This document shows positions 16,922 through 28,609 of a DNA stretch of 64,000 nucleotides, one piece after another (within the stretch, counting starts at the first letter, position 1; each line of letters begins with the position of its first letter). Both the position numbers and the translations under genes were made by a program. Under the pieces are notes generated by a model, which was not told the origin of the DNA, ran no database searches, and worked only from the letters and a program-made list of their open reading frames with translations. Origin of the DNA: Streptomyces luteogriseus (lineage in GTDB: Bacteria > Actinomycetota > Actinomycetes > Streptomycetales > Streptomycetaceae); contig NZ_JACHMS010000001.1 of assembly GCF_014205055.1 (NCBI RefSeq), positions 2,914,001 through 2,978,000 of the forward strand, read 5' to 3'.

Positions 16922-18253
16922 ATGTCAGGAAAGCTTCTGCGTCTGGTCTGCATCGCGGCGACGGCGGCCGGAACCGTCCTGGCGCCCGTCCCGGCCACGG
17001 CTGCCCCCGAGCCGGAGACGGAACAGCGCGACACGGAACAACATGACATCGCCGACCTCCTGACGGACCTTCAAGAGCTGTACCGAAAGGCCGAGGAGGC
17101 CACCGAGGCCTACAACGGCACCGAGGAGAAGCTGAAGGAGCAGCGCGCCGAGACCGACCGCCTGGAACGCGCCCTCGCCCGCGCCCGGCTCTCCCTGCAC
17201 GACAGCCGGGGCGCGGCCGGCCGGCTGGCCCGGCAGCAGTACCAGAGCAGCACCGACATCTCCCCGTACGTACGTCTGCTCCTGGCCCGCGACCCGCAGC
17301 ACGCGATCGAGCAGGGCCATGTGATCGGCCGACTCGCCCGGGAACGGGCCGACACCATCGGCCGGCTGACCGGCAACGAGCGCAAGGCCAACGAACTGGC
17401 CCGCAAGGCCCGCACGGCCCTCGACCGGCAGCTCGCCCTCACCGAGCGGCGCAAGAAGGAGCGGGACGGGGTCCGCGCCCGGCTCCACGACGTCGAGGAA
17501 CTGCTCGCCTCCCTGAGCCGCGAGCAGCTCACCGACCTCGCGGAGTTCGAGCAGAAGGGCATCGCGAAGGCGCAGAGGGAGTTCATGGCGTCAGGCGCGC
17601 TCGGAAACACAGCCGAAGCCGAACCCGAAGCCGGCGAAACCGAAGCCGGCGAAGCTCACGGCGACGAAGCCGAAGCCGACGAGGTCGAAGCCGCCGAGGT
17701 GGACGGAGACACCGAGGACAACGGTAAGAACAGGGGCCGCCGCGCAAGCACCGGCACCACCCGCACCCCCACCCCGTCCGCCGAAGGCCGCCGCGCCGTG
17801 CGCTACGCCGTGCGGCAGCTCGGCAAACCGTACGAGTGGGGCGCCGAGGGCCCGAGGGCCTACGACTGCTCGGGCCTGACCTCGCAGGCCTGGGCCGGGG
17901 CCGGCACGCCCATCCCCCGGACCAGCCAGGAGCAGTGGAAGCGGTTGGAGCGGATCCCCCTGGACGAGCTGCGCCCGGGCGACCTGGTCGTGTACTTCCC
18001 GAAGGCCACGCACGTCGCGCTGTACCTCGGGGACGGCATGGTCGTCCAGGCTCCCCGGCCGGGCGCGAAGGTGAAGGTGTCACCGATCGCGGCCAACCCG
18101 GTCCTGGGTGCCGTACGACCGGACCCGGGCGGGAAGCCCCTGCGGCGTTACGAGCCGCCGGAGCTCCCCGAGGGTGCCGCGGACGGGTCGGACGAGGGGT
18201 ACGGGGACGACGGAGGTTACGCGGCGCCCGCGCCGGACACCTCGGCCAGGTAG
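16922..18253 (+). CDS. NlpC/P60 peptidoglycan endopeptidase (RipA-like)
   Basis: A 443-residue secreted protein. A signal peptide (1-28) is followed by a long coiled coil (about 38-215), an acidic E/A/G-rich linker with repeated EAGE/EADE units, and an NlpC/P60 domain from about residue 290. The catalytic Cys is in YDCSGLTSQAW and the His in ATHVALYLGDG. Such enzymes cut D-Glu-to-DAP bonds in stem peptides; the coiled coil normally blocks the active site until released. The last 37 bp overlap the convergent monooxygenase gene. Confidence 0.93.
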   Translation: MSGKLLRLVCIAATAAGTVLAPVPATAAPEPETEQRDTEQHDIADLLTDLQELYRKAEEATEAYNGTEEKLKEQRAETDRLERALARARLSLHDSRGAAGRLARQQYQSSTDISPYVRLLLARDPQHAIEQGHVIGRLARERADTIGRLTGNERKANELARKARTALDRQLALTERRKKERDGVRARLHDVEELLASLSREQLTDLAEFEQKGIAKAQREFMASGALGNTAEAEPEAGETEAGEAHGDEAEADEVEAAEVDGDTEDNGKNRGRRASTGTTRTPTPSAEGRRAVRYAVRQLGKPYEWGAEGPRAYDCSGLTSQAWAGAGTPIPRTSQEQWKRLERIPLDELRPGDLVVYFPKATHVALYLGDGMVVQAPRPGAKVKVSPIAANPVLGAVRPDPGGKPLRRYEPPELPEGAADGSDEGYGDDGGYAAPAPDTSAR

Positions 18254-19479
18254 GCCCCCGTCTTGTCCGGGTCGTAGAAGAAGTTCTCGAAGTCGGCCGG
18301 GTCGTTGAAGCCGTTGGCGAAGCGGTCGGCGACCGGCTGGAGCTCACCGGCGGCGCCGATGAGGTTCAGGATGTGCTCCGGCGGCGGCGCGAGCATCGCG
18401 TTGGTCCACTTGGTGACGTGCTGGGCGGTGTTCCAGTAGCGGTCGAAGGTGGCCCGCATCCACTCCTCGTCGAACGGCTTGTCGCCGTGCTCGGTGATCG
18501 AGGCGAGGTAGGCGGCGGCGCACTTGGACGCCGAGTTGGAGCCCTGCCCGGTGATGGGGTCGTTCGCGACGACGACGTCCGCCACGCCCAGTACGAGTCC
18601 GCCGCCGGGGAGGCGGCCGATCGGGTTGCGGACGGTGGGGGCGTAGCGGCCGGCCAGCGTACCGCCGGCATCGGTCAGTTCGACCTTGGTGGCCCGCGCG
18701 TACTCCCAGGGGACGTACCGCTCCATGAGTTCCAGGGTCAGGGAGAGGTGCTCCGCGGGGTCCTTGACGCCGTTGAAGGCGTCGAGCGGGCCGCCGGGTA
18801 TGCCCTCCCAGAACAGGATGTCGGCACGGCCGGACGTGGTCAGGGTCGGCATGACGAACAGTTCGCCGACACCCGGCACGAGGTTGCAGCGGACCGCTTC
18901 GGTGCCGGGGTGCTCGGGGCGCGGGCCCAGGCCGTGGACGTACGCCACGGCCAGCGCGCGCTGCGGTTCGCTGTACGGAGAGCGCTCGGCGTCGCGGCCG
19001 AACATCTGGACCAGTTCGCCCTTGCCGGCCGCGACGAGCACCAGGTCGTAGGTGCGGGAGAAGTAGTCGAGGTCGCCGACGGCCGCGCCGTGGATGACGA
19101 GCTGCCCGCCGCGCTGGGCGAACGTCTCCATCCAGCCTGCCATCTTCACGCGCTGGTCGACGGACTGCGCGTAGCCGTCGAGCCTGCCCAGCCAGTCGAT
19201 GGCGCGGGCGGAGGGGCCTTCGGCCCAGGAGCCGGGGGCGGCGACCGAGACGCCGAGTCCTTCGATCTTCGGGGCCTGGGACTCCCAGAAGTTCAGCTGG
19301 AGATCGCGCTCGTGCTGCAGGGCCGTGTGGAACATGCACTGCGTCGACATGACCCGGCCGGTGCGGATCTCGTCCGCCGTCCGGTTGGACATCAAGGTGA
19401 CCTCGTACCCCTGCGACTGGAGGCCGAGAGCTATCTGGAGCCCGGACTGACCGGCTCCGACGACGAGTATCTTCCGCAT
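18217..19479 (-). CDS. StyA-type FAD-dependent monooxygenase
   Basis: A 420-residue flavoprotein of the styrene/indole monooxygenase group. The Rossmann fingerprint ILVVGAGQSGLQIALGLQSQ begins at residue 4. The conserved VVVANDPITGQGSNSASKC (about residue 305) is the second FAD-binding region, and the sequence keeps the StyA pattern throughout. These enzymes need a separate FADH2-supplying reductase (StyB); none is nearby. The ATG at 19479 has GAGGAC upstream and lies 13 bp after cvnD, so it is probably the last gene of the conservon operon. Confidence 0.88.
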   Translation of the reverse strand: MRKILVVGAGQSGLQIALGLQSQGYEVTLMSNRTADEIRTGRVMSTQCMFHTALQHERDLQLNFWESQAPKIEGLGVSVAAPGSWAEGPSARAIDWLGRLDGYAQSVDQRVKMAGWMETFAQRGGQLVIHGAAVGDLDYFSRTYDLVLVAAGKGELVQMFGRDAERSPYSEPQRALAVAYVHGLGPRPEHPGTEAVRCNLVPGVGELFVMPTLTTSGRADILFWEGIPGGPLDAFNGVKDPAEHLSLTLELMERYVPWEYARATKVELTDAGGTLAGRYAPTVRNPIGRLPGGGLVLGVADVVVANDPITGQGSNSASKCAAAYLASITEHGDKPFDEEWMRATFDRYWNTAQHVTKWTNAMLAPPPEHILNLIGAAGELQPVADRFANGFNDPADFENFFYDPDKTGAYLAEVSGAGAA

Positions 19480-19492
19480 GCGGGGCTGTCCT

Positions 19493-20140
19493 CTACTCGG
19501 GGGTTTCGTCGAGCGCGTGGCCCACGAGGGCCAGGAGGGTCTCGATCACGGAGATCCGGCGACGCGCGTCCATGATCATGACAGGTATGTGTCGCGGGAT
19601 GGTCAAGGCCTCCCGCACGTCCTCCGGCTCGAACAGCTCGCTGCCGTCGAAGTGGTTGACCGCGACCACGTAGGGCAGTCCGGAACTCTCGAAGTAGTCC
19701 AGGACCGGGAAGCAGTCCTTCAGACGGCGGGTGTCGGCGAGGACGACGGCGCCGATCGCGCCGCGCACGATGTCGTCCCACATGAACCAGAACCGCTGCT
19801 GGCCCGGCGTGCCGAACAGGTAGAGCACCAGGTCGTCGTCGAGCGTGATGCGCCCGAAGTCCATGGCCACGGTGGTGGTGGACTTGCCCGGCGTGGCGGT
19901 GAGGTCGTCGGTCGCCTCGCTCGCCTCGGTCATCAGCGCCTCGGTCTGCAGGGGCGTGATCTCCGAGACCGCGGTGACCAGCGTGGTCTTGCCCACGCCG
20001 AAGCCGCCCGCCACCACGATCTTCGTGGCTATGGGGGCCCGGGTGCGGTCCGTCTCCCACGCGTGCATGCTGTCGTCCGGCTGGACGAACGGGGAGGAAC
20101 CAGAGACGCCGTGAGCGGCGTCAGAGACGACGGAGTCCAC
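19493..20140 (-). CDS. cvnD: Conservon GTPase CvnD
   Basis: A 215-residue small Ras/MglA-like GTP-binding protein. The P-loop is GGFGVGKTT (about residues 45-53), the G3-like DxxG is replaced by LFGTPGQQRFWFMW, and the specificity loop NHFDG stands in place of NKxD. This is the usual CvnD pattern. It starts at a GTG inside the end of cvnC (20-base overlap). In conservons the GTPase is thought to be membrane-associated with CvnA, B and C in a complex resembling eukaryotic G-protein signalling. Confidence 0.93.
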   Translation of the reverse strand: MDSVVSDAAHGVSGSSPFVQPDDSMHAWETDRTRAPIATKIVVAGGFGVGKTTLVTAVSEITPLQTEALMTEASEATDDLTATPGKSTTTVAMDFGRITLDDDLVLYLFGTPGQQRFWFMWDDIVRGAIGAVVLADTRRLKDCFPVLDYFESSGLPYVVAVNHFDGSELFEPEDVREALTIPRHIPVMIMDARRRISVIETLLALVGHALDETPE

Positions 20141-20543
20141 TCAGCACCCTTTCCAGCAGAGCCCGGTCCGGGCGGCCCGTGCCATGGCCGGTGCCCGTTC
20201 CGTACACACGGATCTTTCCCTGGTCCGCGAGGTCGCTCAGGAGCACGCGGACCACGCCGAGCGGCATCTTCAGCAGCGCGGCGATCTCGGCCACCGTACG
20301 CATCCGGCGGCACAGTTCGACGATGGCCCGGAGCTCCGGCATCACGCGGGTGGAGAGGTGGCCGTTCGTCAGTTCCTTGCGCTCCTCCGGGGCGTCGAGC
20401 GCGGCCGTGCTCGCCACGAACGTCTCCACGAGGAGGACGTGGCCGAAGCGGGTGCGGCCGCCGGTGAGCGAGTAGGGGCGGACCCGGGCGGGTTTACGAT
20501 CGCCGCCGCGGACCGGGAGATGATGCTTCGGCGTGCTGCTCAT
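20121..20543 (-). CDS. cvnC: Conservon DUF742 protein CvnC
   Basis: A 140-residue DUF742 protein with a winged-helix-like core: VRPYSLTGGRTRFGH, then RRMRTVAEIAALLKMPLGVV and RVLLSDLADQGKIRVY. I start it at the ATG at 20543, which overlaps the cvnB stop (ATGA). DUF742 proteins are constant conservon members and bind the kinase/roadblock module. Confidence 0.93.
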   Translation of the reverse strand: MSSTPKHHLPVRGGDRKPARVRPYSLTGGRTRFGHVLLVETFVASTAALDAPEERKELTNGHLSTRVMPELRAIVELCRRMRTVAEIAALLKMPLGVVRVLLSDLADQGKIRVYGTGTGHGTGRPDRALLERVLSGLRRL

Positions 20544-21064
20544 CGGGCACTCCCCGTCGTCTGGGAATCCTCCAGGGATTTGCGGAGCTCGCTGCGGAGT
20601 TCGGGCGTCAGGACGTGCCCGGCCCGGCCGACGAACAGGGCCATGTGGTACGCCACCACGCTCATGTCGCACTCCGCGGAGCCGTGGACGCCGAGCAGTG
20701 AGCCGTCGCTGATCGACATCACGAACAGGCTGCCCTCGTCCATGGCGACCATGGTGTGCCGGACCCCGCCGAAGTCCATCAGCTTGGCGGCGCCGACGGT
20801 GAGGCTGCCGATGCCGGAGACGATGGTGGCCAGGTCGGCGGCCGAGCCGCGCGGGCCGGTGCGCTTGGTTCCGCGGGCCTGCAGGGCGTCCCGCGCCTCC
20901 TTGTTGCGATGGTCGTCGGAGGAGAGCAGGAGCAGCCCGTCGGACGAGACGACCGCGACCGAGAGGATGCCGGGGACCTCCTCGACCAGGTTGGTCAGCA
21001 GCCAGTGCAGGTTGCGGGCCTCACTGCTCAGTCCGATCAGTCCGAAGGTACTGGGAGCGGTCAA
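20540..21064 (-). CDS. cvnB: Conservon roadblock/LC7 protein CvnB
   Basis: A 174-residue roadblock/LC7 domain protein, residues 15-110: NLHWLLTNLVEEVPGILSVA, then VVSSDGLLLLSSDD and GAAKLMDFGGVRHTMVAMDE. Roadblock proteins regulate small GTPases, so it is expected to act on CvnD. It overlaps cvnA by four bases at 21061-21064 and cvnC by four bases at its end, so synthesis is tightly coupled. Confidence 0.93.
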   Translation of the reverse strand: MTAPSTFGLIGLSSEARNLHWLLTNLVEEVPGILSVAVVSSDGLLLLSSDDHRNKEARDALQARGTKRTGPRGSAADLATIVSGIGSLTVGAAKLMDFGGVRHTMVAMDEGSLFVMSISDGSLLGVHGSAECDMSVVAYHMALFVGRAGHVLTPELRSELRKSLEDSQTTGSAR

Positions 21065-24000
21065 CTGCTTGCCTCCTCGACTGTGCCCCCCGTGGCTTCT
21101 TCGGGTTCAGCTGGTCCTGCTGCGCCGGTGGCCGGCCGCTGGTGCGAGGCCGTCCTCTCGGCGATCTCCGCCTCCACGTCGCGGTAGCCGGCCTGAGCGC
21201 CCTGACGGAACCCGCCGAGTCGGCGGCGCAGGGCGTCGGCGTCGACGGAGCCGCTGCGCTGGCGCGGGGCGGTGGTCGGTGCGGTGATCTTCGGAGTGCG
21301 CTTGGGGAGGCCCTTGTCGGTGACCCGGTCCTCCTCCTCGTCGGACGCACGCTCGTGCTCGCGGCCGTCCCCCTCGACCGTGTCCGGGCCGCCCGTACGG
21401 GTCAGGTCCCCGTCCACGGACACCCCGTGCGGCCCTGCCTCGGAGCCCGCGACGTCGGACCCGGCCGCGTCCGAGCCCTCCGGCTGTGCCGGAATCCACA
21501 GCTCCATGGTGGTTTCCGCGGGGGACTCCAACGGGGCGGCGTGCCTCGCGTGGTCGGCGGGGGCATCCCGATCGGCGTGCGCGGCCGGACCAGCGGGCGT
21601 CTCCGTGTCGGCGGGCGTCGCCGGGGCGGCGTCAACCGACCCGACCGAGTCGGCGTGCGTCGGCGCAGCGGCCGAGGCGTCCGTGTCGGGGTGCGTCGGC
21701 CCAGCGGGCGTCGCCGGGTCGGCGTGCGCGGGCCCTTCAGCGGGCCCAGCCAGGTCGGCGTGCGTCCCCGGGGCGGCGTGTGCATCCGTGTCGACGTGCT
21801 CCGCCCGGGCCGCAAGGGCGTCCGTGGCGGCGGGCAGCGCCGGTTCGGCCTGTGCGGCCCCGTCGGCGGGCGTCGCCGGGTCGGCGTCTGCGACCGGGGC
21901 GGCAGACAGGGCCGACGCAGGCTGTCCGGCGGGCGCGGCCGGGTGTCCGGCGGGCGCGGCCGGTTGGTCGGCGGGCGCTGCCCCCGGGTCGACGGGCGTC
22001 GCCCCCGGGTCGGCAGGCGTTCCCGGATCGGTGTCGGTGGTGTCCGCCGCCTCGTCCTGCCGTACCGCCACCGCCTTCTCCGCCAGGGCCACCAGCGGGT
22101 CGTCGCCGGTCGCGCGGCCGGGCAGGACGTTGGAGTTGGCCTCGGCGTCGGCGCCCGGGAAGGAGTAGGAGGGGGCCGTGCCGGCGAGGTGCCCGGAGGC
22201 CGGGGCGGCCACGGGCGGGGCGGCGGCGAGCAGCGTGCGCGGCAGGACGACGACCGCCGCGACACCGCCCTGCTTCTGCTCGCGCAGCTGGACGCGCACA
22301 CCGTGGCGTTGGGCGAGCCGGGCGACGACGTACAAACCGAGGCCGAGACCGTCCTCGCCCTCCTGGTCGTAGGGCGCCTCCGGGTCGAAGTCGGCCAGGC
22401 GGGAGTTGAGGCGCTCCAGCCGCTCCTCGGTCATGCCGATGCCCTCGTCCTGGACGGAGAGCATGACCTCGCCGTTCTCCAGCAGCCAGCCGGAGATCTC
22501 GACGGGCAGGTCGGGCGGGGAGAACGAGGTGGCGTTCTCCATGAGTTCGGCCAGCAGGTGGGAGAGGTCGTCCGCGGCGAACCCGGCGATGTGCGCGTGC
22601 GGCGGCAGCGCGGCGATCCGGACCCGCTCGTACCGCTCGATCTCGCTGACCGCGGCACGGACGACGTCGACCAGCGGCACCGGCCCGGCGGCGTGCTGGA
22701 CGTGCTCGGTGCCGGCGAGGACCAGCAGGTTCTCGCTGTGCCGGCGCATGACCGTCGCGAAGTGGTCGAGTTTGAACAGCGTGGCGAGCCGGTCCGGGTC
22801 CTGCTCGCGCTCCTCCAGGTTCTCGATGACGGCCAGCTGCCGCTCGACGAGACCGAGGGTGCGCAGGGCGAGGTTGACGAACGTCCCGCCGATGGCCGTG
22901 CGCAGCCGGTCCAGCTGGGCGGCGGACTCGGCGAGTTCACCGCGCAGTTCCTCGCGCGCGTCGGCCATCTTCTGGCGCTGGCCGACCAGGTGCTTGCGGT
23001 CGGACTCCAGCGTGGTGATCCGCTCGGTGAGGGCGGCGGCGTGCGCGTGCAGGGCGTTGACGGAACGGACGGCCTGGGCGAACTCGTCGTTGCGGCCGGT
23101 GAACTTCACCGGCTCCTCGGCCGCCGGGTCGTCGGCCTCGGCGAGGCGCTTGGACCCCAGGCGCAGGACCGCGAGCGGGCGGGTGAGGCTGCGGGCCATG
23201 CCCGTGGCGACGCCGACGGCGAGCAGCATGAGGGCGCCGAGGACGGCGATGCGGATCTCCAGCGCGGTGACGTCGTCGTCGCGCAGCGCCTCGAGGTCCT
23301 TGGTGCGCCGGTCGTAGAGGGCCGACTCCACGCCGCGCATCAGGTCGACGCGGGCGGACAGGGCCGCGTCCAGCTTCTTGGGGCTGGCGGTGAGATCGCT
23401 GCGGGAGAGCGTCGGCTGGTCGGTCAGGGTGGCGAGGTACTTGTCGGCGGAGTTGACGTCGGTGCCGGTGACCGTGGAGTCGAAGGAGGCGCGGGCCGGC
23501 TTGGGCGCGGTGCCGCGGAAGTCGGCGAGCGCCGCGTCGGAGCGCAGCCGGGCCTGCTGGGCGGCGGCGCTGAGAGCGTCGCGCTGCCGGGTGTCGGCGT
23601 CCGAGGAGCTGGAGGTCTCGGTGGGCAGGCCGGTGACGGGGTCGATGACCGTTCCGGTGCTGCGCGGCACGCTCAGCGCGGCTAGCAGCAGCCCGCGGGC
23701 CGCGGCGGCCTGCTGGACGGCCGAGTCCAGCTCGGCCAGGGCGTATCCGCCTTCGCCCGCGCGCGGCGGTGTCCGCTGCGCCAGTTGCTCAGCGAGCCCG
23801 TGGAGTTCGGTGATGGCGGTGGAGTACGCCTGGTGCGCTTCGAGGGCGCTGCTCTTGCCGGTGAGCGCCGCCCGGCGCACGGCCGCTATGCCGTCGAGGT
23901 CCGACCGGAGCGAGGCGGGCGTGTCGGTGTCGGCCCTCAGTTCCTCGACCTGCCGGTCCACGCGGGCGCTGCGCTGCTCGGAGGGCGCCTTGGACTTGGG

Positions 24001-24315
24001 GCGCCCGGCGGCGATGTAGGAGGTGACGTCGTCACGCTCGTCGGCGAGGGAGTGCGCGAGGGCAAGGGCGTCCTGCGTCTGCTCCGCGAGCGTCACCAGT
24101 TCCTGGGAGTCGTGGAGTTGCCCGGAGGCGGCGAGGACGGACGGCGTACCGGCACCGGCGATGGCCGCGGCCACCACGGCCACGGCCACGATCAGCCGGT
24201 TGCGTACGTGCGTGGGGCGGCCCTTGCCGGTGGGGGGCGCTGGCTCGGCACCCTGAACGGGGGCCTTCTGCTTGCCTGTGCGACGAGGCCGCGTCTTCTG
24301 CACCGGTGCTCGCAT
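21061..24315 (-). CDS. cvnA: Conservon sensor kinase CvnA
   Basis: A 1084-residue histidine-kinase-like protein. TM1 is at about residues 40-62. A nitrate/nitrite-sensing-type helical extracellular domain lies between TM1 and TM2 (about 354-376). A HAMP region and coiled coil follow. The ATPase domain has LMENATSFSPP (N box, about 590), DEGIGMTEERL and GLGLGLYVVARLAQRHGV (about 655). There is no classic H-box histidine, as is usual for CvnA. The C-terminal third (about 750-950) is low complexity, rich in Ala, Pro, Asp and Thr. The ATG at 24315 has only AGGA directly before it, so the start is uncertain. Confidence 0.92.
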   Translation of the reverse strand: MRAPVQKTRPRRTGKQKAPVQGAEPAPPTGKGRPTHVRNRLIVAVAVVAAAIAGAGTPSVLAASGQLHDSQELVTLAEQTQDALALAHSLADERDDVTSYIAAGRPKSKAPSEQRSARVDRQVEELRADTDTPASLRSDLDGIAAVRRAALTGKSSALEAHQAYSTAITELHGLAEQLAQRTPPRAGEGGYALAELDSAVQQAAAARGLLLAALSVPRSTGTVIDPVTGLPTETSSSSDADTRQRDALSAAAQQARLRSDAALADFRGTAPKPARASFDSTVTGTDVNSADKYLATLTDQPTLSRSDLTASPKKLDAALSARVDLMRGVESALYDRRTKDLEALRDDDVTALEIRIAVLGALMLLAVGVATGMARSLTRPLAVLRLGSKRLAEADDPAAEEPVKFTGRNDEFAQAVRSVNALHAHAAALTERITTLESDRKHLVGQRQKMADAREELRGELAESAAQLDRLRTAIGGTFVNLALRTLGLVERQLAVIENLEEREQDPDRLATLFKLDHFATVMRRHSENLLVLAGTEHVQHAAGPVPLVDVVRAAVSEIERYERVRIAALPPHAHIAGFAADDLSHLLAELMENATSFSPPDLPVEISGWLLENGEVMLSVQDEGIGMTEERLERLNSRLADFDPEAPYDQEGEDGLGLGLYVVARLAQRHGVRVQLREQKQGGVAAVVVLPRTLLAAAPPVAAPASGHLAGTAPSYSFPGADAEANSNVLPGRATGDDPLVALAEKAVAVRQDEAADTTDTDPGTPADPGATPVDPGAAPADQPAAPAGHPAAPAGQPASALSAAPVADADPATPADGAAQAEPALPAATDALAARAEHVDTDAHAAPGTHADLAGPAEGPAHADPATPAGPTHPDTDASAAAPTHADSVGSVDAAPATPADTETPAGPAAHADRDAPADHARHAAPLESPAETTMELWIPAQPEGSDAAGSDVAGSEAGPHGVSVDGDLTRTGGPDTVEGDGREHERASDEEEDRVTDKGLPKRTPKITAPTTAPRQRSGSVDADALRRRLGGFRQGAQAGYRDVEAEIAERTASHQRPATGAAGPAEPEEATGGTVEEASS

Positions 24316-24672
24316 TCCTGAACTCGTGAACCCTTGGGCCCGGATGACGCACCGTCAACTGGTGCGTACTCCCGGTACACTTCCCGACCCTCCCAGCGCC
24401 GGTGGGCAGCGCACGCGCATCACCTGACCCGCCACCCGAAGGAGTGAACCTCGGACGGGAGTTGAGGGGCAAGTTCCGCAGGCCCTTGCAGTGACCTTGC
24501 GCGGCACGCCGGTTGGACGACGGCGACGGCCGGTGGCAGTATTCGCCACCACGCCTTCCCGGAACAAATCATTCCATCCCAAACCTGGCGTCTGACCTGC
24601 GCGGCTGCGCCGGTCCGGCAACCATTGCCGGTCTTTTGCGTACGTTGTGAAGGGCTCGTGCAGACTGGCTGG
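24316..24672. other. Intergenic region between cvnA and the PP2C-like gene
   Basis: A 357-bp divergent promoter region with no gene I can support. It holds an inverted repeat GGTGGC-N7-GCCACC at 24532-24550, a possible operator. Upstream of the plus-strand gene, TACGTT at 24641-24646 could be a -10 but no good -35 is seen. Confidence 0.6.
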
Positions 24673-25458
24673 ATGCGTACTGAACTCGCCTCGGAGCCGG
24701 GAGACGCCGACCGCCCCAACGAGGACTTCGCCAGCGTCGGACTACCGGCCTCGGGACAGGGCGGTTCGGTCGTCGTCCTGGACGGGGTCACGCCGCCGAG
24801 GACGGGGACGGGCTGTCTGCATTCCGTCCCCTGGTTCACCGCACGCCTCGGCGGAGCACTGACCGAACTGACCGTTTCACTCCCGGATGTTCCTCTGGTC
24901 GACGCCTTGTCCCGTGCCATCGCGCGTACCTCCGAGGCACACGCCACAACCTGTGACCTTTCTCACCCTCGCACTCCCCAGGCGACGGTGGTCGCGGTCC
25001 GCTGGGATCCGGACACGGTGGAGTATCTGGTGCTGTCGGACTCGGCTCTCCTGCTGGAGTCCCCGGACGGCGTGGTGAGGCCCGTCCTCGACGACCGGCT
25101 GACCCTGCTCCCCCGCTCGGCGCTGGCGACGGACGCGCAGGTGGACGCCACCCTCCGGAACAGGGAGGGCGGGTTCTTCACGGCGGCGGCCGACCCCTCG
25201 GTGGCGGCCCGGGCCGTGACCGGAACCGTGCCCCGCGGCGAAGTGCGTGCCCTGGCCGCGCTGACGGACGGCGCGACCCGCTGGGTGGAGCGGTTCGAGG
25301 AGGGCGACTGGACGGACTGCTTCCACCTGGTCCGCAAAGAGGGCCCCCAGGCGCTGGTGGACCGCGTCCGGGCACTGGAGCGGTCGGACGCCGCGGCGAC
25401 GTTCCTGGGCCGGAGCAAGCGGCACGACGACGCGACGGCCGTGTACGTCGAGTTCTGA
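24673..25458 (+). CDS. PP2C-like (PPM family) protein phosphatase
   Basis: A 261-residue protein beginning MRTELASEPGDADRPNEDFA. The N-terminal DRPNEDF matches the first PPM motif. VVVLDGVTPP stands where DGMGG is expected, LTDGATRW matches motif 8 and RHDDATAVYVEF matches motif 11. The metal-binding Asp residues are kept, so activity is plausible, but the altered DGxxG is unusual. The ATG at 24673 has no Shine-Dalgarno close by; an upstream in-frame start at 24625 is less likely. Its substrate is unknown. Confidence 0.78.
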   Translation: MRTELASEPGDADRPNEDFASVGLPASGQGGSVVVLDGVTPPRTGTGCLHSVPWFTARLGGALTELTVSLPDVPLVDALSRAIARTSEAHATTCDLSHPRTPQATVVAVRWDPDTVEYLVLSDSALLLESPDGVVRPVLDDRLTLLPRSALATDAQVDATLRNREGGFFTAAADPSVAARAVTGTVPRGEVRALAALTDGATRWVERFEEGDWTDCFHLVRKEGPQALVDRVRALERSDAAATFLGRSKRHDDATAVYVEF

Positions 25459-25491
25459 ACGGCCGCGCGGTTCCCGGGCCCCTGCCCGGCC

Positions 25492-25983
25492 CTACTTCTC
25501 CATGCCGCGGTTGAGCTGGTTCAGCAGCCGGGCCAGTTCCGTGACCTCGCGGGAGTCCCAGTCGGCCAGGCGGCCTGCGTAGCGGGCGCGGCGGGCCTCC
25601 CGGACCCGCCGGACGCGGTCGTGCCCCTCCTGGGTGAGGGCGACGTGCCAGGCGCGTCCGTCGGCGGGGTCGGGCTCGCGCGCGACCAGCCCGAGTTCCT
25701 CCAGGGCGCGCAGCTGGCGGGACATCGTCGCCTTGCCGACCCCGATGTAGGCGGCGAGCTCGGTGGCCCGCTGCTTCCCGCACTCGTCCAGCCGGACGAG
25801 CAGGCCGTACGCGGACGACTCCAGGTCGGGGTGGACCTCGCGGGCCATCTCGCCCTGGCTGGCCCGGGCGCGGCGCAGCAGTACGGTCAGCTCGCGTTCC
25901 AGCGCCAGGAAGGCAGGCTGGTCCACACCGCTTCCGGCCAGACCGGCGTCCCGGCGTCCGTCGTCGTTGCCGCCCTCGTGCAC
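25492..25983 (-). CDS. MarR family transcriptional regulator
   Basis: A 163-residue winged-helix regulator. The recognition region reads RATELAAYIGVGKATMSRQL, followed by RALEELGLVAREPDPADGRA, the standard MarR wing. I start it at the GTG at 25983, which has AGGGG upstream, because the longer frame lacks a ribosome-binding site. It is convergent with the PP2C-like gene and lies 190 bp downstream of lon on the same strand, separated by a terminator. Confidence 0.9.
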   Translation of the reverse strand: MHEGGNDDGRRDAGLAGSGVDQPAFLALERELTVLLRRARASQGEMAREVHPDLESSAYGLLVRLDECGKQRATELAAYIGVGKATMSRQLRALEELGLVAREPDPADGRAWHVALTQEGHDRVRRVREARRARYAGRLADWDSREVTELARLLNQLNRGMEK

Positions 25984-26118
25984 GTCAGCCCCTGCCTCGG
26001 TCGTCGCCCGGTCGTGAGAGTTCCGGTACCTGGATTTTCCGCCACCTGCCGCCATCACCGCAGTTCGGCAAGTATTCCGCAGGTCAGGGCGTCCGTGTCC
26101 ACAGGGCCACCACACGGT

Positions 26119-26155
26119 GAAGGCCCGGGCCTCCCTCACGGGAACCCGGGCCTTC
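26119..26155 (-). terminator. Terminator of lon
   Basis: GAAGGCCCGGG (26119-26129) pairs exactly with CCCGGGCCTTC (26145-26155), an 11-bp stem with a 15-base loop, 19 bp beyond the lon stop on the minus strand. Confidence 0.8.
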
Positions 26156-26173
26156 CTTATCCGGTCACGTCCG

Positions 26174-28588
<2,415 letters not shown>

Positions 28589-28609
28589 GATCTCCCCTTC
28601 AGCAGTCAA

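Noticed and set aside
21142..23685. An 847-codon plus-strand frame opposite cvnA
   Set aside because: Antisense shadow of a GC-rich gene; the minus strand has a clear ATPase domain.
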